Assembly (NCBI GenBank): GCA_013911065.1
Contig: JACERV010000022.1
Location: forward strand, 26,364 to 90,363
DNA: 64,000 nt
Direction of reading: 5' to 3'
DNA from: Ruminococcus sp.
Lineage (GTDB): Bacteria > Bacillota > Clostridia > Lachnospirales > Lachnospiraceae
Under the pieces are notes generated by a model. The model did not search any database. It was not told where the DNA came from and saw nothing but the letters and a program-made list of their open reading frames with translations. Every line of letters begins with the position of its first letter. Position 1 is the stretch's first letter. The position numbers and the translations under genes are program-made. Below are positions 54,485 through 61,762 of the stretch, piece by piece.

Positions 54485-55570
54485 ATGTGTGCACAGCCAA
54501 AATACATTGAGATATTCGAATGGATTAAACAGCAGATAGACATTGGGAATTTAAAGCCGGGAGAGCGGATGTATTCTGAAAAGGAGCTGGTTGAACTCTT
54601 TTCTGTAAGCCGCCAGACGGTAAGGCATGCAATTTCAAAGCTGGAATATGAGGATATTGTAGTGAAAAGGCGTGGAAGCGGAACATATATCAGGAAAGCA
54701 GACAGCGGTGCTGAACCGTCCGGCAGTATGCAGATAGCAGTAGTAACAACCTATGTTGATGATTACATTTTCCCCAGAATCATTCAGGAAATCCAACATA
54801 CGATTGCCAGAGAAGGTTATATGATGCAGCTGATGTTTACAAACAATTCTGTGGAAAAAGAACGGGAAATCCTAAATCAGCTTATAGAAGAAAACAATGT
54901 AGCTGGAATGATTATAGAACCGACTAAGAGTGCACTCCCAAATCCCAATATTCCTCTTTTTGAAAAACTGGCCTGCAGAGGAGTCCCGGTGGTATTTTTA
55001 AATTCTTACTATCCCCAGCTTGAGGTGCCCCGTGTAGTTCTTGATGATATACTGGCCGGAAAGCTGGCTACGAAATACCTGATTTCAAAGGGGCATAAGA
55101 ATATAGGAGCTATATTCAAGTCGGATGACGGGCAGGGGCTGCGGAGGTATTATGGATATGTGGAGGCGCTTTTAGAGGCAGGGTTATCTTTCAGAGAATC
55201 TCATATTATATGGGTATCAACTGAGGATATCCGCCGTATGAAGCAGGATGAGGACAGATATTTAAACAGAATGAATGGGAATACGGCTTATGTGTGCTAT
55301 AACGATAAGATTGCATATGAACTGATGGAAATTTACTCATCTCATCATATCTCTGTACCAGAGGACATTTCTATTGTGGGGATTGATGATGCAGATATTG
55401 CCAAGAGATCCCGGGTGATGCTCACGACGATGAAAAACCCGGTACGAGAACTTGGCCGGGAGGCTGCAGCTATCATACTGAATATGATTAGGGGAAAAGA
55501 GGACGCTATGAGTTACAATGCGGTACCGGTGTTAATAGAACGGGATTCTGTGGCGAGTAAAATAAGCTGA
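54485..55570 (+). CDS. araR: AraR-type arabinose repressor (GntR HTH + LacI-like sensor)
   Basis: 361 aa. N-terminal GntR winged helix (residues 5-70: YIEIFEWIKQQIDIGNLKPGERMYSE, VSRQTVRHAISKLEYEDIVVKRRGSGTYI), then a LacI/GalR-like sensor (VFLNSYYPQLEVPRVVLDD, YVCYNDKIAYELME, SIVGIDDADIAKRSRVMLTTMKNP). This domain order is that of AraR, which releases its operators on binding L-arabinose. Last gene of the operon, RBS AAAGGAGAGG. Confidence 0.9.
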   Translation: MCAQPKYIEIFEWIKQQIDIGNLKPGERMYSEKELVELFSVSRQTVRHAISKLEYEDIVVKRRGSGTYIRKADSGAEPSGSMQIAVVTTYVDDYIFPRIIQEIQHTIAREGYMMQLMFTNNSVEKEREILNQLIEENNVAGMIIEPTKSALPNPNIPLFEKLACRGVPVVFLNSYYPQLEVPRVVLDDILAGKLATKYLISKGHKNIGAIFKSDDGQGLRRYYGYVEALLEAGLSFRESHIIWVSTEDIRRMKQDEDRYLNRMNGNTAYVCYNDKIAYELMEIYSSHHISVPEDISIVGIDDADIAKRSRVMLTTMKNPVRELGREAAAIILNMIRGKEDAMSYNAVPVLIERDSVASKIS

Positions 55571-55669
55571 TGACAGGAAATCCAGGCAGCGGGCAATTCA
55601 GCGTATTCGGCTCAGAAACAACGGTTGACTGGTCCATTATCGGTGACAGAAAAGAGCTGGATATTTTAG

Positions 55670-55699
55670 GGGCGCAGTGTAAGACTGCGCCCTTCCTTT
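55670..55699 (+). terminator. Terminator after the araR-like gene
   Basis: GGGCGCAGT (55670-55678) and ACTGCGCCC (55684-55692) form a 9-bp stem followed by TTCCTTT, just before the convergent ABC-2 gene. Confidence 0.8.
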
Positions 55700-55701
55700 G
55701 G

Positions 55702-56445
55702 TTATTCCCACTTAAAAAAGCGAATAGAAATAGTAACACATATTACGGCAATTATAATCATCACAATTACCGGAATAAAAACGCTGGATATCGGCAATCC
55801 GAGTGAAGCAGCTTTGAGGAGCTTTATTCCTTGTGTTAACGGCAATATATCTGCTGCTTTTTGAAGTGTAACGGGCATCACTTCGTAAGGAAGAGTAGCA
55901 CCTGAAAAGAGAAGCATTGGAAAATACAGCAGGCTGGCAGCAACACCTGCTATTTTTGTGTTTGGTGCAATTCCTCCTACCAACAGCCCTATGCTGAACA
56001 TTGACAGCATAACAAGCAAATATGCTCCTAAAAACTCCAGCCATGAACCTTGCAGCTGATAGCCAAAAAAAATTGCTCCTGCTGCATAAACAAAGATAAG
56101 TGAAGCAATGGAATAAAGTGCATAAATAACAAGCTGTACTGTTAAGATAAGAGCGGGGCTGACAGGTGTTACCTTGAACCTTTTTAATATTTTTCTGCTC
56201 CGGTAATCAGATACGACAAGAGGAAGTCCCATTACACCTCCGGCGCAAACGGCAATCGTTGACACTGCGCCAAAGGACTGGGCCAAAAAAGTGTATCCCG
56301 CACCGTCAAAAGCCGGCTTGTTTCCGAACACTGATCCCAAAATAATAACAACAGCAACAGGCATACAGATAGCAAAAATAAACATATCCATCCCGCGGAG
56401 AGATAACCTTATTTCCGTTTTCAACAGAGCTCTAAATGCTTTCAT
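55702..56445 (-). CDS. ABC-2 type transporter permease
   Basis: 247 aa with six hydrophobic segments. AFRALLKTEIRLSLRGMDMFIFAICMP at the N-terminus, RSRKILKRFKVTPVSPALILTVQL mid-protein, and FPMLLFSGATLPYEVMPVTLQKAADILPLTQGIKLLKA near the end are typical of drug/antibiotic exporters of the ABC-2 family. Overlaps the ATPase gene by 14 bp; the two form an exporter. Confidence 0.9.
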   Translation of the reverse strand: MKAFRALLKTEIRLSLRGMDMFIFAICMPVAVVIILGSVFGNKPAFDGAGYTFLAQSFGAVSTIAVCAGGVMGLPLVVSDYRSRKILKRFKVTPVSPALILTVQLVIYALYSIASLIFVYAAGAIFFGYQLQGSWLEFLGAYLLVMLSMFSIGLLVGGIAPNTKIAGVAASLLYFPMLLFSGATLPYEVMPVTLQKAADILPLTQGIKLLKAASLGLPISSVFIPVIVMIIIAVICVTISIRFFKWE

Positions 56446-57163
56446 TTTCTACCTCCTCGTCTGTGTACCAAAGATATGCGTCCTCCAATTTTTCATATGG
56501 GCTGGCTTCAATGGCCTCTTGTACTGTTCCATAAAAAATACTTTCTCCTCTTTTTAAAATCATGATTTTGTCACAAAGCGTTTCCACCTCGTCCATGAAA
56601 TGAGAGGCTAATAGAATCGTAATGCCTTTTGCTTTTAAGGCGGAAAGTCTTTTCCAGACATCCCTCCGAGCCTTGGAATCCAAGCCTGTAGTCAGCTCGT
56701 CCAGGAATACGATGTCAGGATTTGGAATTAGTGCAAGCACAATGAAAAGCCGTTGCTTCTGCCCTCCCGATAGCTCACTGACAAGGCTTTTGCGCTTTTC
56801 GGAAAGCCCAAATTGTTTTAGAAGAGTGCCATAATCCAGGGAGTTTTTGTAAAGGGAAGCAGTGACCTCACAAAGTTCAGCCACCTTTATTTTGTCCTGA
56901 TAGTTTGCTTCCTGAAATTGAACGCCGACTCTCTCAAACAATTTTTTCCGCTCTTTCTGCGGATTCATTCCCAGAATGGACACTGTTCCGCTATCTTGTT
57001 TCTTCGTTCCTAAAATACATTCAATTGTGGTGCTTTTGCCTGCACCATTTGCACCCAGCAAACCAAATACGTCCCCGCGGCAAATGGAGAAATTGATATT
57101 TTCCACTGCTTTGACATGGGCGTAAGATTTGCATAGGTTCTTTACCTCAATCGTTGTTTCCAT
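56432..57163 (-). CDS. ABC exporter ATPase
   Basis: 243 aa from ATG 57163 (RBS AGGAGGGA); the frame extends upstream but without a better site. Walker A GANGAGKSTTIE, signature LSGGQKQRLFI, Walker B DIVFLDELTTGLD (Leu instead of the usual Pro after Asp-Glu), H-loop LLASHFMDEVE. Pairs with the ABC-2 permease and is controlled by the MerR-type gene upstream. Substrate unknown, probably a toxic amphiphile. Confidence 0.92.
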   Translation of the reverse strand: METTIEVKNLCKSYAHVKAVENINFSICRGDVFGLLGANGAGKSTTIECILGTKKQDSGTVSILGMNPQKERKKLFERVGVQFQEANYQDKIKVAELCEVTASLYKNSLDYGTLLKQFGLSEKRKSLVSELSGGQKQRLFIVLALIPNPDIVFLDELTTGLDSKARRDVWKRLSALKAKGITILLASHFMDEVETLCDKIMILKRGESIFYGTVQEAIEASPYEKLEDAYLWYTDEEVENESI

Positions 57164-57217
57164 GTGATGAAATCCCTCCTTTTTTTCTTTGCAGAAAAAG
57201 AATAACACCAGAACGAA

Positions 57218-57241
57218 GTCTGGTGTTAAAGTGTAGGGTTT
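57218..57241 (-). promoter_or_regulatory. MerR-type operator copy 1, before the exporter genes
   Basis: A 24-bp sequence beginning GTCTGGTGTTAAAGTG that recurs with 2 mismatches at 58032-58055. It overlaps the merR stop codon and lies 55 bp upstream of the ATPase start. An AACACCAGA/TCTGGTGTT inverted repeat (57203-57227) adjoins it. Confidence 0.7.
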
Positions 57242-57987
57242 GCCGGAAATTGTTTTTTCATTTTATAAAGATGGCTGAGCATAATTTTAGCGTTTTGCTC
57301 CGCATACTGTAATGATGTCAGCAGCTTGTCGCATACAGAAATAATATCATCATTTTCCTTTGGAGTGTCAATCACTAGCCGAATATCTGCTCCGGGATTT
57401 TGAGATAGGGTATTCAGCATTCGTAAGATGGCTGAAAGAGAGTAATTTGCACAACGCAGGGAACGTATGATTTTCAGCCGCCGAATGTCTTCATCAGTAT
57501 AAACACGATAGCCATTTTGTTTTCGCTTTACTGTAAGCAGGCCGTTCATTTCCCAATTTCTTAAAGTGTCCATTGAGATTTGTAAATAACCGGCTGCTTC
57601 TTTCCTGGTTAGGAGCGTAGTGTTTGTTTCCTGGCTATCACCGGATAATAACTTTTTGGTAATTGCTATGGCTTCTTCGGCATTTTCTTGCTCGTTTCGA
57701 ATCTGCTGCAAATAGTGTTTCGTTAAAGAAATTGCCTTGGCAAAATCTCCGAGTGCAGAAGTTTTGATAATAGTAATTGCTTGTTTTCTCAGTCCATTTT
57801 GCAGGACTTCAATCTTTAGAGCAATTCTTGCGAATTTAATCTGCTCCATATGAAAATCCGTGAAGACACGATAGCCGTTTTTTTTACGCTTTGGCCTAGG
57901 TATCAGTTCAAGCTCCTCATATAGCCGCACTGTATTGGGATGGATTCCAATACTATGCGCAATTTCCGATGTCTTATAAGTATTCAT
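57226..57987 (-). CDS. MerR-family regulator with two HTH domains
   Basis: 253 aa from ATG 57987 (RBS GGTGAT); upstream in-frame codons lack a site. Two MerR winged HTH units: residues 3-75 (YKTSEIAHSIGIHPNTVRLYEELELI, KKNGYRVFTDFHMEQI) and residues 127-195 (LTRKEAAGYLQISMDTLRNWEMNGLL, KQNGYRVYTDEDIRRLK). A C-terminal helical tail follows. Probably binds the duplicated 24-bp operator and activates both itself and the ABC exporter. The ligand is unknown. Confidence 0.88.
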   Translation of the reverse strand: MNTYKTSEIAHSIGIHPNTVRLYEELELIPRPKRKKNGYRVFTDFHMEQIKFARIALKIEVLQNGLRKQAITIIKTSALGDFAKAISLTKHYLQQIRNEQENAEEAIAITKKLLSGDSQETNTTLLTRKEAAGYLQISMDTLRNWEMNGLLTVKRKQNGYRVYTDEDIRRLKIIRSLRCANYSLSAILRMLNTLSQNPGADIRLVIDTPKENDDIISVCDKLLTSLQYAEQNAKIMLSHLYKMKKQFPANPTL

Positions 57988-58031
57988 AAATATCACCGCC
58001 ATTCTATTGCACAATAATACCACATATTAAA

Positions 58032-58055
58032 GTCTGGTGTTATAGTGGAGGGTTT
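58032..58055 (-). promoter_or_regulatory. MerR-type operator copy 2, before the merR gene
   Basis: Begins GTCTGGTGTTATAGTG; 22 of 24 positions match the copy at 57218-57241. Lies 45 bp upstream of the chosen merR start, suggesting autoregulation. Confidence 0.7.
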
Positions 58056-58246
58056 TAATTGTAACTTATGAAAACAAAAAGAGCAAGCATATGAAAATTA
58101 TGATATCAATAGATATTGTTTTAATGACGTGTAAGATATGACGTGGTATTATATAAATAATATCTTATTGAACGTTAGCAGTTCAAGAAGTAAGAGTAAA
58201 TCAGCATTCATAATAAACATGCCTGAAGGTCGTCCAGAGTGTAGTT

Positions 58247-58474
58247 TTATTTGTAATATAGTCTTAACATATTTTCTTTATTTACAAAAAAACAGTCTTT
58301 TTCGTAGATGCGAATAACACCTGTAGATCCGTTCAAAAAGGTTCCAATAGGAAGTTGAGAAGAAAGTTCAAGAGGGAATAAAAGAAAATTCCCATGATTA
58401 TCGGCATTAGAAAAGCCTTTAAATATTTTAGGGTCTTTTGAGTCGTCAAGTAATGTATAAAAACAATATTTTAT
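58247..58474 (-). CDS. Unannotated 75-codon ORF with an ATA codon at the start position
   Basis: On the minus strand a strong GAAAGGAGG (58491-58483) is followed 8 nt later by ATA (58474-58472). A 75-codon frame then runs to TAA at 58249-58247 without interruption. It reads KYCFYTLLDDSKDPKIFKG, FSNADNHGNFLLFPLELSS, QLPIGTFLNGSTGVIRIYEK, DCFFVNKENMLRLYYK: protein-like and rich in Phe/Leu/Asn. No ATG, GTG or TTG is available in frame near the RBS. Either a rare ATA initiation or a start codon lost by an ATG-to-ATA change. It follows cspA and its terminator. Family not recognised. Confidence 0.6.
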   Translation of the reverse strand: MKYCFYTLLDDSKDPKIFKGFSNADNHGNFLLFPLELSSQLPIGTFLNGSTGVIRIYEKDCFFVNKENMLRLYYK

Positions 58475-58499
58475 AGTGTTTTCCTCCTTTCAGGAATAA

Positions 58500-58527
58500 A
58501 AGCAAAGAGAGCAATTACTCCCTTTGC
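58500..58527 (-). terminator. cspA terminator
   Basis: AGCAAAGAGAG (58500-58510) and CTCCCTTTGCT (58517-58527) pair over 11 bp (one mismatch or G-T); on the minus strand TTTATTCC follows. Confidence 0.75.
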
Positions 58528-58555
58528 TAAATTGACAAAACATGAAAAAACTTGC

Positions 58556-58759
58556 TTATGCAATACACACATTTACAGCTTGTAAGCCACGATTTCCCGA
58601 TGCTGTATCAAATGTTACTAATTGACCATCATCTAAGGATTTAAAGCCGTCCATTGCAAGGCCTGAAAAATGTACAAATATTTCTTCTCCGTTTGCCTCA
58701 TTAGTGATAAATCCAAATCCCTTTTGTGCGTTAAACCATTTTACTGTACCTTTATTCAT
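58556..58759 (-). CDS. cspA: Cold shock protein (CspA family)
   Basis: 67 aa, one cold-shock domain. RNP1 KGFGFI at residues 13-18, RNP2 IFVHF at 28-32; starts [11 protein letters not shown]. Single-stranded nucleic acid chaperone. RBS GGGAGG. A long AT-rich leader upstream is typical of csp genes. Confidence 0.96.
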   Translation of the reverse strand: MNKGTVKWFNAQKGFGFITNEANGEEIFVHFSGLAMDGFKSLDDGQLVTFDTASGNRGLQAVNVCIA

Positions 58760-59068
58760 AAAAGATACCTCCCTAATTTTATTATATTTTATAAAAATAA
58801 AAAATCACATACCTTTTGTAAATCATCAATACAATAATGACTTACAAAAAATATGCGAAATCAAAACTTTATTTAAAATACTTGCTAACCATAACACGGA
58901 TTGTTATAAAAGTCAATTAGTTTTAGAAAATTATATAGTGAACTTAATGATGGAGCTGTCCGTGAAACACTTAAATTGTTTTGAATAAGCATGAGTTATT
59001 GACAAATGGTGTAAAATGCAATCAGTTACTTAGAAATAAATTATCAGTCTATAGGAGATCGGGTTGAA
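58760..59068. other. Intergenic region between cspA and the DUF5714-like gene
   Basis: AT-rich divergent region. On the minus strand it carries the cspA leader, with a TATAAT-like box near 58783-58788 close to the gene. On the plus strand TTGACA at 58998 has no good -10 at 17 bp. No gene or structured RNA is evident; an open frame at 58704-58988 (+) starts inside cspA and looks accidental. Confidence 0.4.
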
Positions 59069-59800
59069 ATGAAAGAAACAGGTAGATTAAAAAGAAAAGC
59101 AAATGCGTGTCTTATTTGCGGTGAAGAACTTCAGTATTTAGAGAAAGCAGAGTTAATAGCGTGTGTGGTATGTAATACGGAGCATTTAAGTAATGCAAAA
59201 TGTGCAGTCGGTCACTATGTTTGTGATGAATGTCATAGTAAAAAGGGAATAAAAGAAATCATCAATGTCTGTCGTAACAGTAAATCCAGAAACCCTATTG
59301 AAATAGCCAGAAGCATTATGGCTTCTCCCTATATTTATATGCATGGCCCCGAGCACCATATATTAGTGGGTGCCAGTCTGCTGACAGCTTACGTGAACAG
59401 TGGCGGAGATATTAATCTGGAAAATGCGTTATCAGAGATGGAGGTACGCGGAAAGCAGGTGCCGGGTGGTTTCTGTGGTTTGCATGGATGCTGCGGAGCA
59501 GCGGTAAGTACCGGAATATATTACAGTATCATTACTGAATGCACACCATTAAAGAAAGAAGAGTGGCAGAAATCGAATCTTATGACTGCTGCTGCATTGA
59601 CTGCAATTGCCCGGCATGGAGGGCCAAGATGTTGTAAACGAGATTCCTTTTTGGCTATCAAAGAAGCGGCGGAATATACAGAAAAGAATAGCGGGATTAA
59701 GATGGAGCTGCCGGAACGCATTGCCTGTGGATTTTTTAAAGAAAACAATGAGTGTTTAAAAGAGGGATGTCTGTTCTATCCTGCCAATGTTCAGGTATAA
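59069..59800 (+). CDS. DUF5714-like cysteine-rich protein
   Basis: 243 aa. N-terminal zinc-ribbon-like region: CLICGEEL, CVVCNTEH, then CAVGHYVCDECHS (residues 15-70). The central part has HGPEHHILVGASLLTAY, GGFCGLHGCCGAAVSTGIYYSI, ARHGGPRCCKRDSFLAI and a Cys-rich end. About 17 Cys in all, consistent with metal or Fe-S binding. It sits just before the ars operon, separated by the arsR promoter. A link to arsenic or to a radical-SAM partner is possible but unproven. Confidence 0.7.
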   Translation: MKETGRLKRKANACLICGEELQYLEKAELIACVVCNTEHLSNAKCAVGHYVCDECHSKKGIKEIINVCRNSKSRNPIEIARSIMASPYIYMHGPEHHILVGASLLTAYVNSGGDINLENALSEMEVRGKQVPGGFCGLHGCCGAAVSTGIYYSIITECTPLKKEEWQKSNLMTAAALTAIARHGGPRCCKRDSFLAIKEAAEYTEKNSGIKMELPERIACGFFKENNECLKEGCLFYPANVQV

Positions 59801-59820
59801 AATAAAAATGTGAATACATA

Positions 59821-59873
59821 TTGACATATATCGATATGAATGATAATGTTTACATATCGATATATATCGATGC
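59821..59873 (+). promoter_or_regulatory. arsR promoter with three ATCGAT operator cores
   Basis: TTGACA at 59821-59826 with ATAATG at 59843. ATCGAT occurs at 59830, 59856 and 59866, each within ATAT-rich flanks forming overlapping palindromes. ArsR binding would cover the promoter and the start site. Confidence 0.75.
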
Positions 59874-59884
59874 GAGGTAAAACC

Positions 59885-60187
59885 ATGGAAAAATATTTAA
59901 GAGAAACTGCGAAGATATATAAAGCATTTTGTGATGAAAATAGATTATACATCTTAGAACTTTTAACCGAAGGTGAGCATTGCGCCTGTGAGTTACTGGA
60001 GAAGCTGCAGATTAGTCAGTCCACGCTGTCGCACCATATGAAGATATTAACTGATGCCCAGGTTGTGCGGGGCCGCAGAGATGGAAAGTGGATGTATTAT
60101 ACCATCGACAAGGAAGGCATCAGAAAGGCACAAAAACTTTTGGAAACATTTACTGAAGTTAAAAATAGAAAAGCAGATTGTAGATAA
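59885..60187 (+). CDS. arsR: ArsR-family arsenic-responsive repressor
   Basis: 100 aa from ATG 59885 (RBS GAGGTAA). Winged HTH: FCDENRLYILELLTEGEHCACELLEKLQISQSTLSHHMKIL. The CxC pair in EHCACELL (about C33, C35) is the classical As(III)-binding motif at helix alpha-3. Represses the ars operon and is released by arsenite or antimonite. Confidence 0.95.
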   Translation: MEKYLRETAKIYKAFCDENRLYILELLTEGEHCACELLEKLQISQSTLSHHMKILTDAQVVRGRRDGKWMYYTIDKEGIRKAQKLLETFTEVKNRKADCR

Positions 60188-60195
60188 TGTAATAA

Positions 60196-60248
60196 AAGGG
60201 GCTGTCAGGCAGCCTTTTTTGAAAAAGTACATATCGACGAACGTCGAT
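60196..60248 (+). promoter_or_regulatory. Attenuator-like hairpin and second ArsR-like operator before acr3
   Basis: A hairpin around GGGGCTG-tcagg-CAGCC with a T6 tail (60196-60220) follows arsR. Next is ATCGACG-AA-CGTCGAT (60233-60248), an inverted repeat sharing the ATCGA core of the arsR operators. This suggests separate control of the efflux genes. Confidence 0.6.
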
Positions 60249-60287
60249 TTGATGCGGACAAATATTCTAATTAAAGGAGCAGAGAGT

Positions 60288-61346
60288 ATGAGTAAACAAA
60301 AAGTAGAAGGAATTGGATTCTTTGAAAAGTATCTTACGCTTTGGGTAATCATCTGCATGGCAGTGGGAATCCTGATTAGTCAGTTTCTGCCTGCTATACC
60401 AGAGTTTTTGGGACGGTTCGAATATGCCAATGTATCAATACCGATGGCGGTTCTGATTTGGCTGATGATTTATCCTATGATGATGAAAGTTGATTTTAAG
60501 AGCGTCCGGAATGTTGGGAAAAATCCGAAGGGACTATTTGTTACGTGGGTTGCTAACTGGCTGATAAAGCCATTTACCATGTTTGGAATAGCGGTGTTTT
60601 TCTTTTACATTGTTTTTAAGAATGTTATTCCGTCAGATTTAGCAAAAGATTATTTGGCTGGTGCAGTGCTTTTAGGAGCAGCCCCATGCACGGCAATGGT
60701 TTTTGTATGGAGCTATCTGACAAAAGGAAATGCCGCATATACCGTAGTGCAGGTTGCGACAAATGATTTGATTATACTTTTTGCTTTTGTACCGATTGTA
60801 AAATTCTTATTGGGTATAAGTAATGTAGCTGTACCGTGGAACACATTAATTCTCTCGGTGGTATTGTTTGTTGTGATACCTCTCGGCGGAGGAGTATTAA
60901 CAAGATCTTTGGTTACAAAGAAGAAGGGAGAGGAGTATTTTCAGTATCAGTTCATTCCTAAATTCAGTAATACAACTGTAACAGGATTATTATTGACGCT
61001 GGTTATCATTTTCTCATTTCAAGGAGATATGATATTATCTAATCCGCTGCATATTGTGCTCATAGCAATTCCTCTGGTCATTCAGACAGTACTTATATTT
61101 TTTATCGCTTACGGTGCAAGTAAAGTATTAAAGCTGCCACATGATGTTGCAGCGCCGGCCGGAATGATAGGAGCATCTAATTTTTTTGAATTGGCGGTGG
61201 CAGTGGCAATAGCCATATTTGGGATGACTTCACCGGCAGCACTGGCAACTACGGTAGGGGTTTTGGTGGAAGTACCGGTAATGTTGGTTCTCGTGAAAAT
61301 AGCAAATAACACGAGAGGATGGTTTCGGGAAGAGCACAAAATATAA
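60288..61346 (+). CDS. acr3: Arsenite efflux permease, ACR3 family
   Basis: 352 aa from ATG 60288 (RBS AAAGGAG). Ten predicted membrane segments. The conserved Acr3 region LLGAAPCTAMVFVWSYL contains the essential Cys; MIGASNFFELAVAVAIAIFG is the other hallmark. Exports As(III), here likely energised by the ArsA ATPase encoded downstream. Confidence 0.95.
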   Translation: MSKQKVEGIGFFEKYLTLWVIICMAVGILISQFLPAIPEFLGRFEYANVSIPMAVLIWLMIYPMMMKVDFKSVRNVGKNPKGLFVTWVANWLIKPFTMFGIAVFFFYIVFKNVIPSDLAKDYLAGAVLLGAAPCTAMVFVWSYLTKGNAAYTVVQVATNDLIILFAFVPIVKFLLGISNVAVPWNTLILSVVLFVVIPLGGGVLTRSLVTKKKGEEYFQYQFIPKFSNTTVTGLLLTLVIIFSFQGDMILSNPLHIVLIAIPLVIQTVLIFFIAYGASKVLKLPHDVAAPAGMIGASNFFELAVAVAIAIFGMTSPAALATTVGVLVEVPVMLVLVKIANNTRGWFREEHKI

Positions 61347-61372
61347 AAATATAGGAAGAGAGGGTATTTATT

Positions 61373-61762
61373 ATGAAAGAAATGAAGATTTATGAACCGG
61401 CAATGTGCTGTGAAACAGGTATCTGTGGTGTTGGGGTCGATACCGAGTTACTGCGGATATCAACAGTAGTTAACAATTTGAGGAATAATGGGGTTAGCGT
61501 ACAACGTTTTAACTTGACTAATTTCCCTCAGGAATTTATAAGCAATGCTGACATCAATAAGCTGATTATGGGGGATGGTGTAGATTCGCTTCCGGCTACA
61601 GTGGTAGATGGAAAGATAGTGAAAACGAAGAAATATCCGACAAACGATGAAATCATAGAGATGCTTCAGATTCCGAAAGATTATTTGGACGGGGAAACAT
61701 CTGAACAGTCTGAAGAATGTAAATGCGGAAATGAATGTGATTACGAAGGGGAATGTTGTTAA
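61373..61762 (+). CDS. arsD: Arsenic metallochaperone ArsD
   Basis: 129 aa. Thioredoxin-like ArsD fold with PAMCCETGICG, giving the C12-C13-C18-type arsenite triad, and C-terminal vicinal Cys pairs (CKCGNEC, GECC). Hands As(III) to ArsA. Its stop overlaps the arsA start (TAATG). Confidence 0.95.
   Translation: MKEMKIYEPAMCCETGICGVGVDTELLRISTVVNNLRNNGVSVQRFNLTNFPQEFISNADINKLIMGDGVDSLPATVVDGKIVKTKKYPTNDEIIEMLQIPKDYLDGETSEQSEECKCGNECDYEGECC

Noticed and set aside
55570..55806. 78-codon frame after araR
   Set aside because: No RBS, runs through a terminator and into the convergent ABC-2 gene on the other strand.
58704..58988. 94-codon plus-strand frame across cspA leader
   Set aside because: Starts inside cspA on the opposite strand, AT-driven composition, no RBS.
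60054..60287. 78-codon extension of acr3
   Set aside because: Overlaps the end of arsR, the attenuator hairpin and the operator; the RBS supports ATG 60288.
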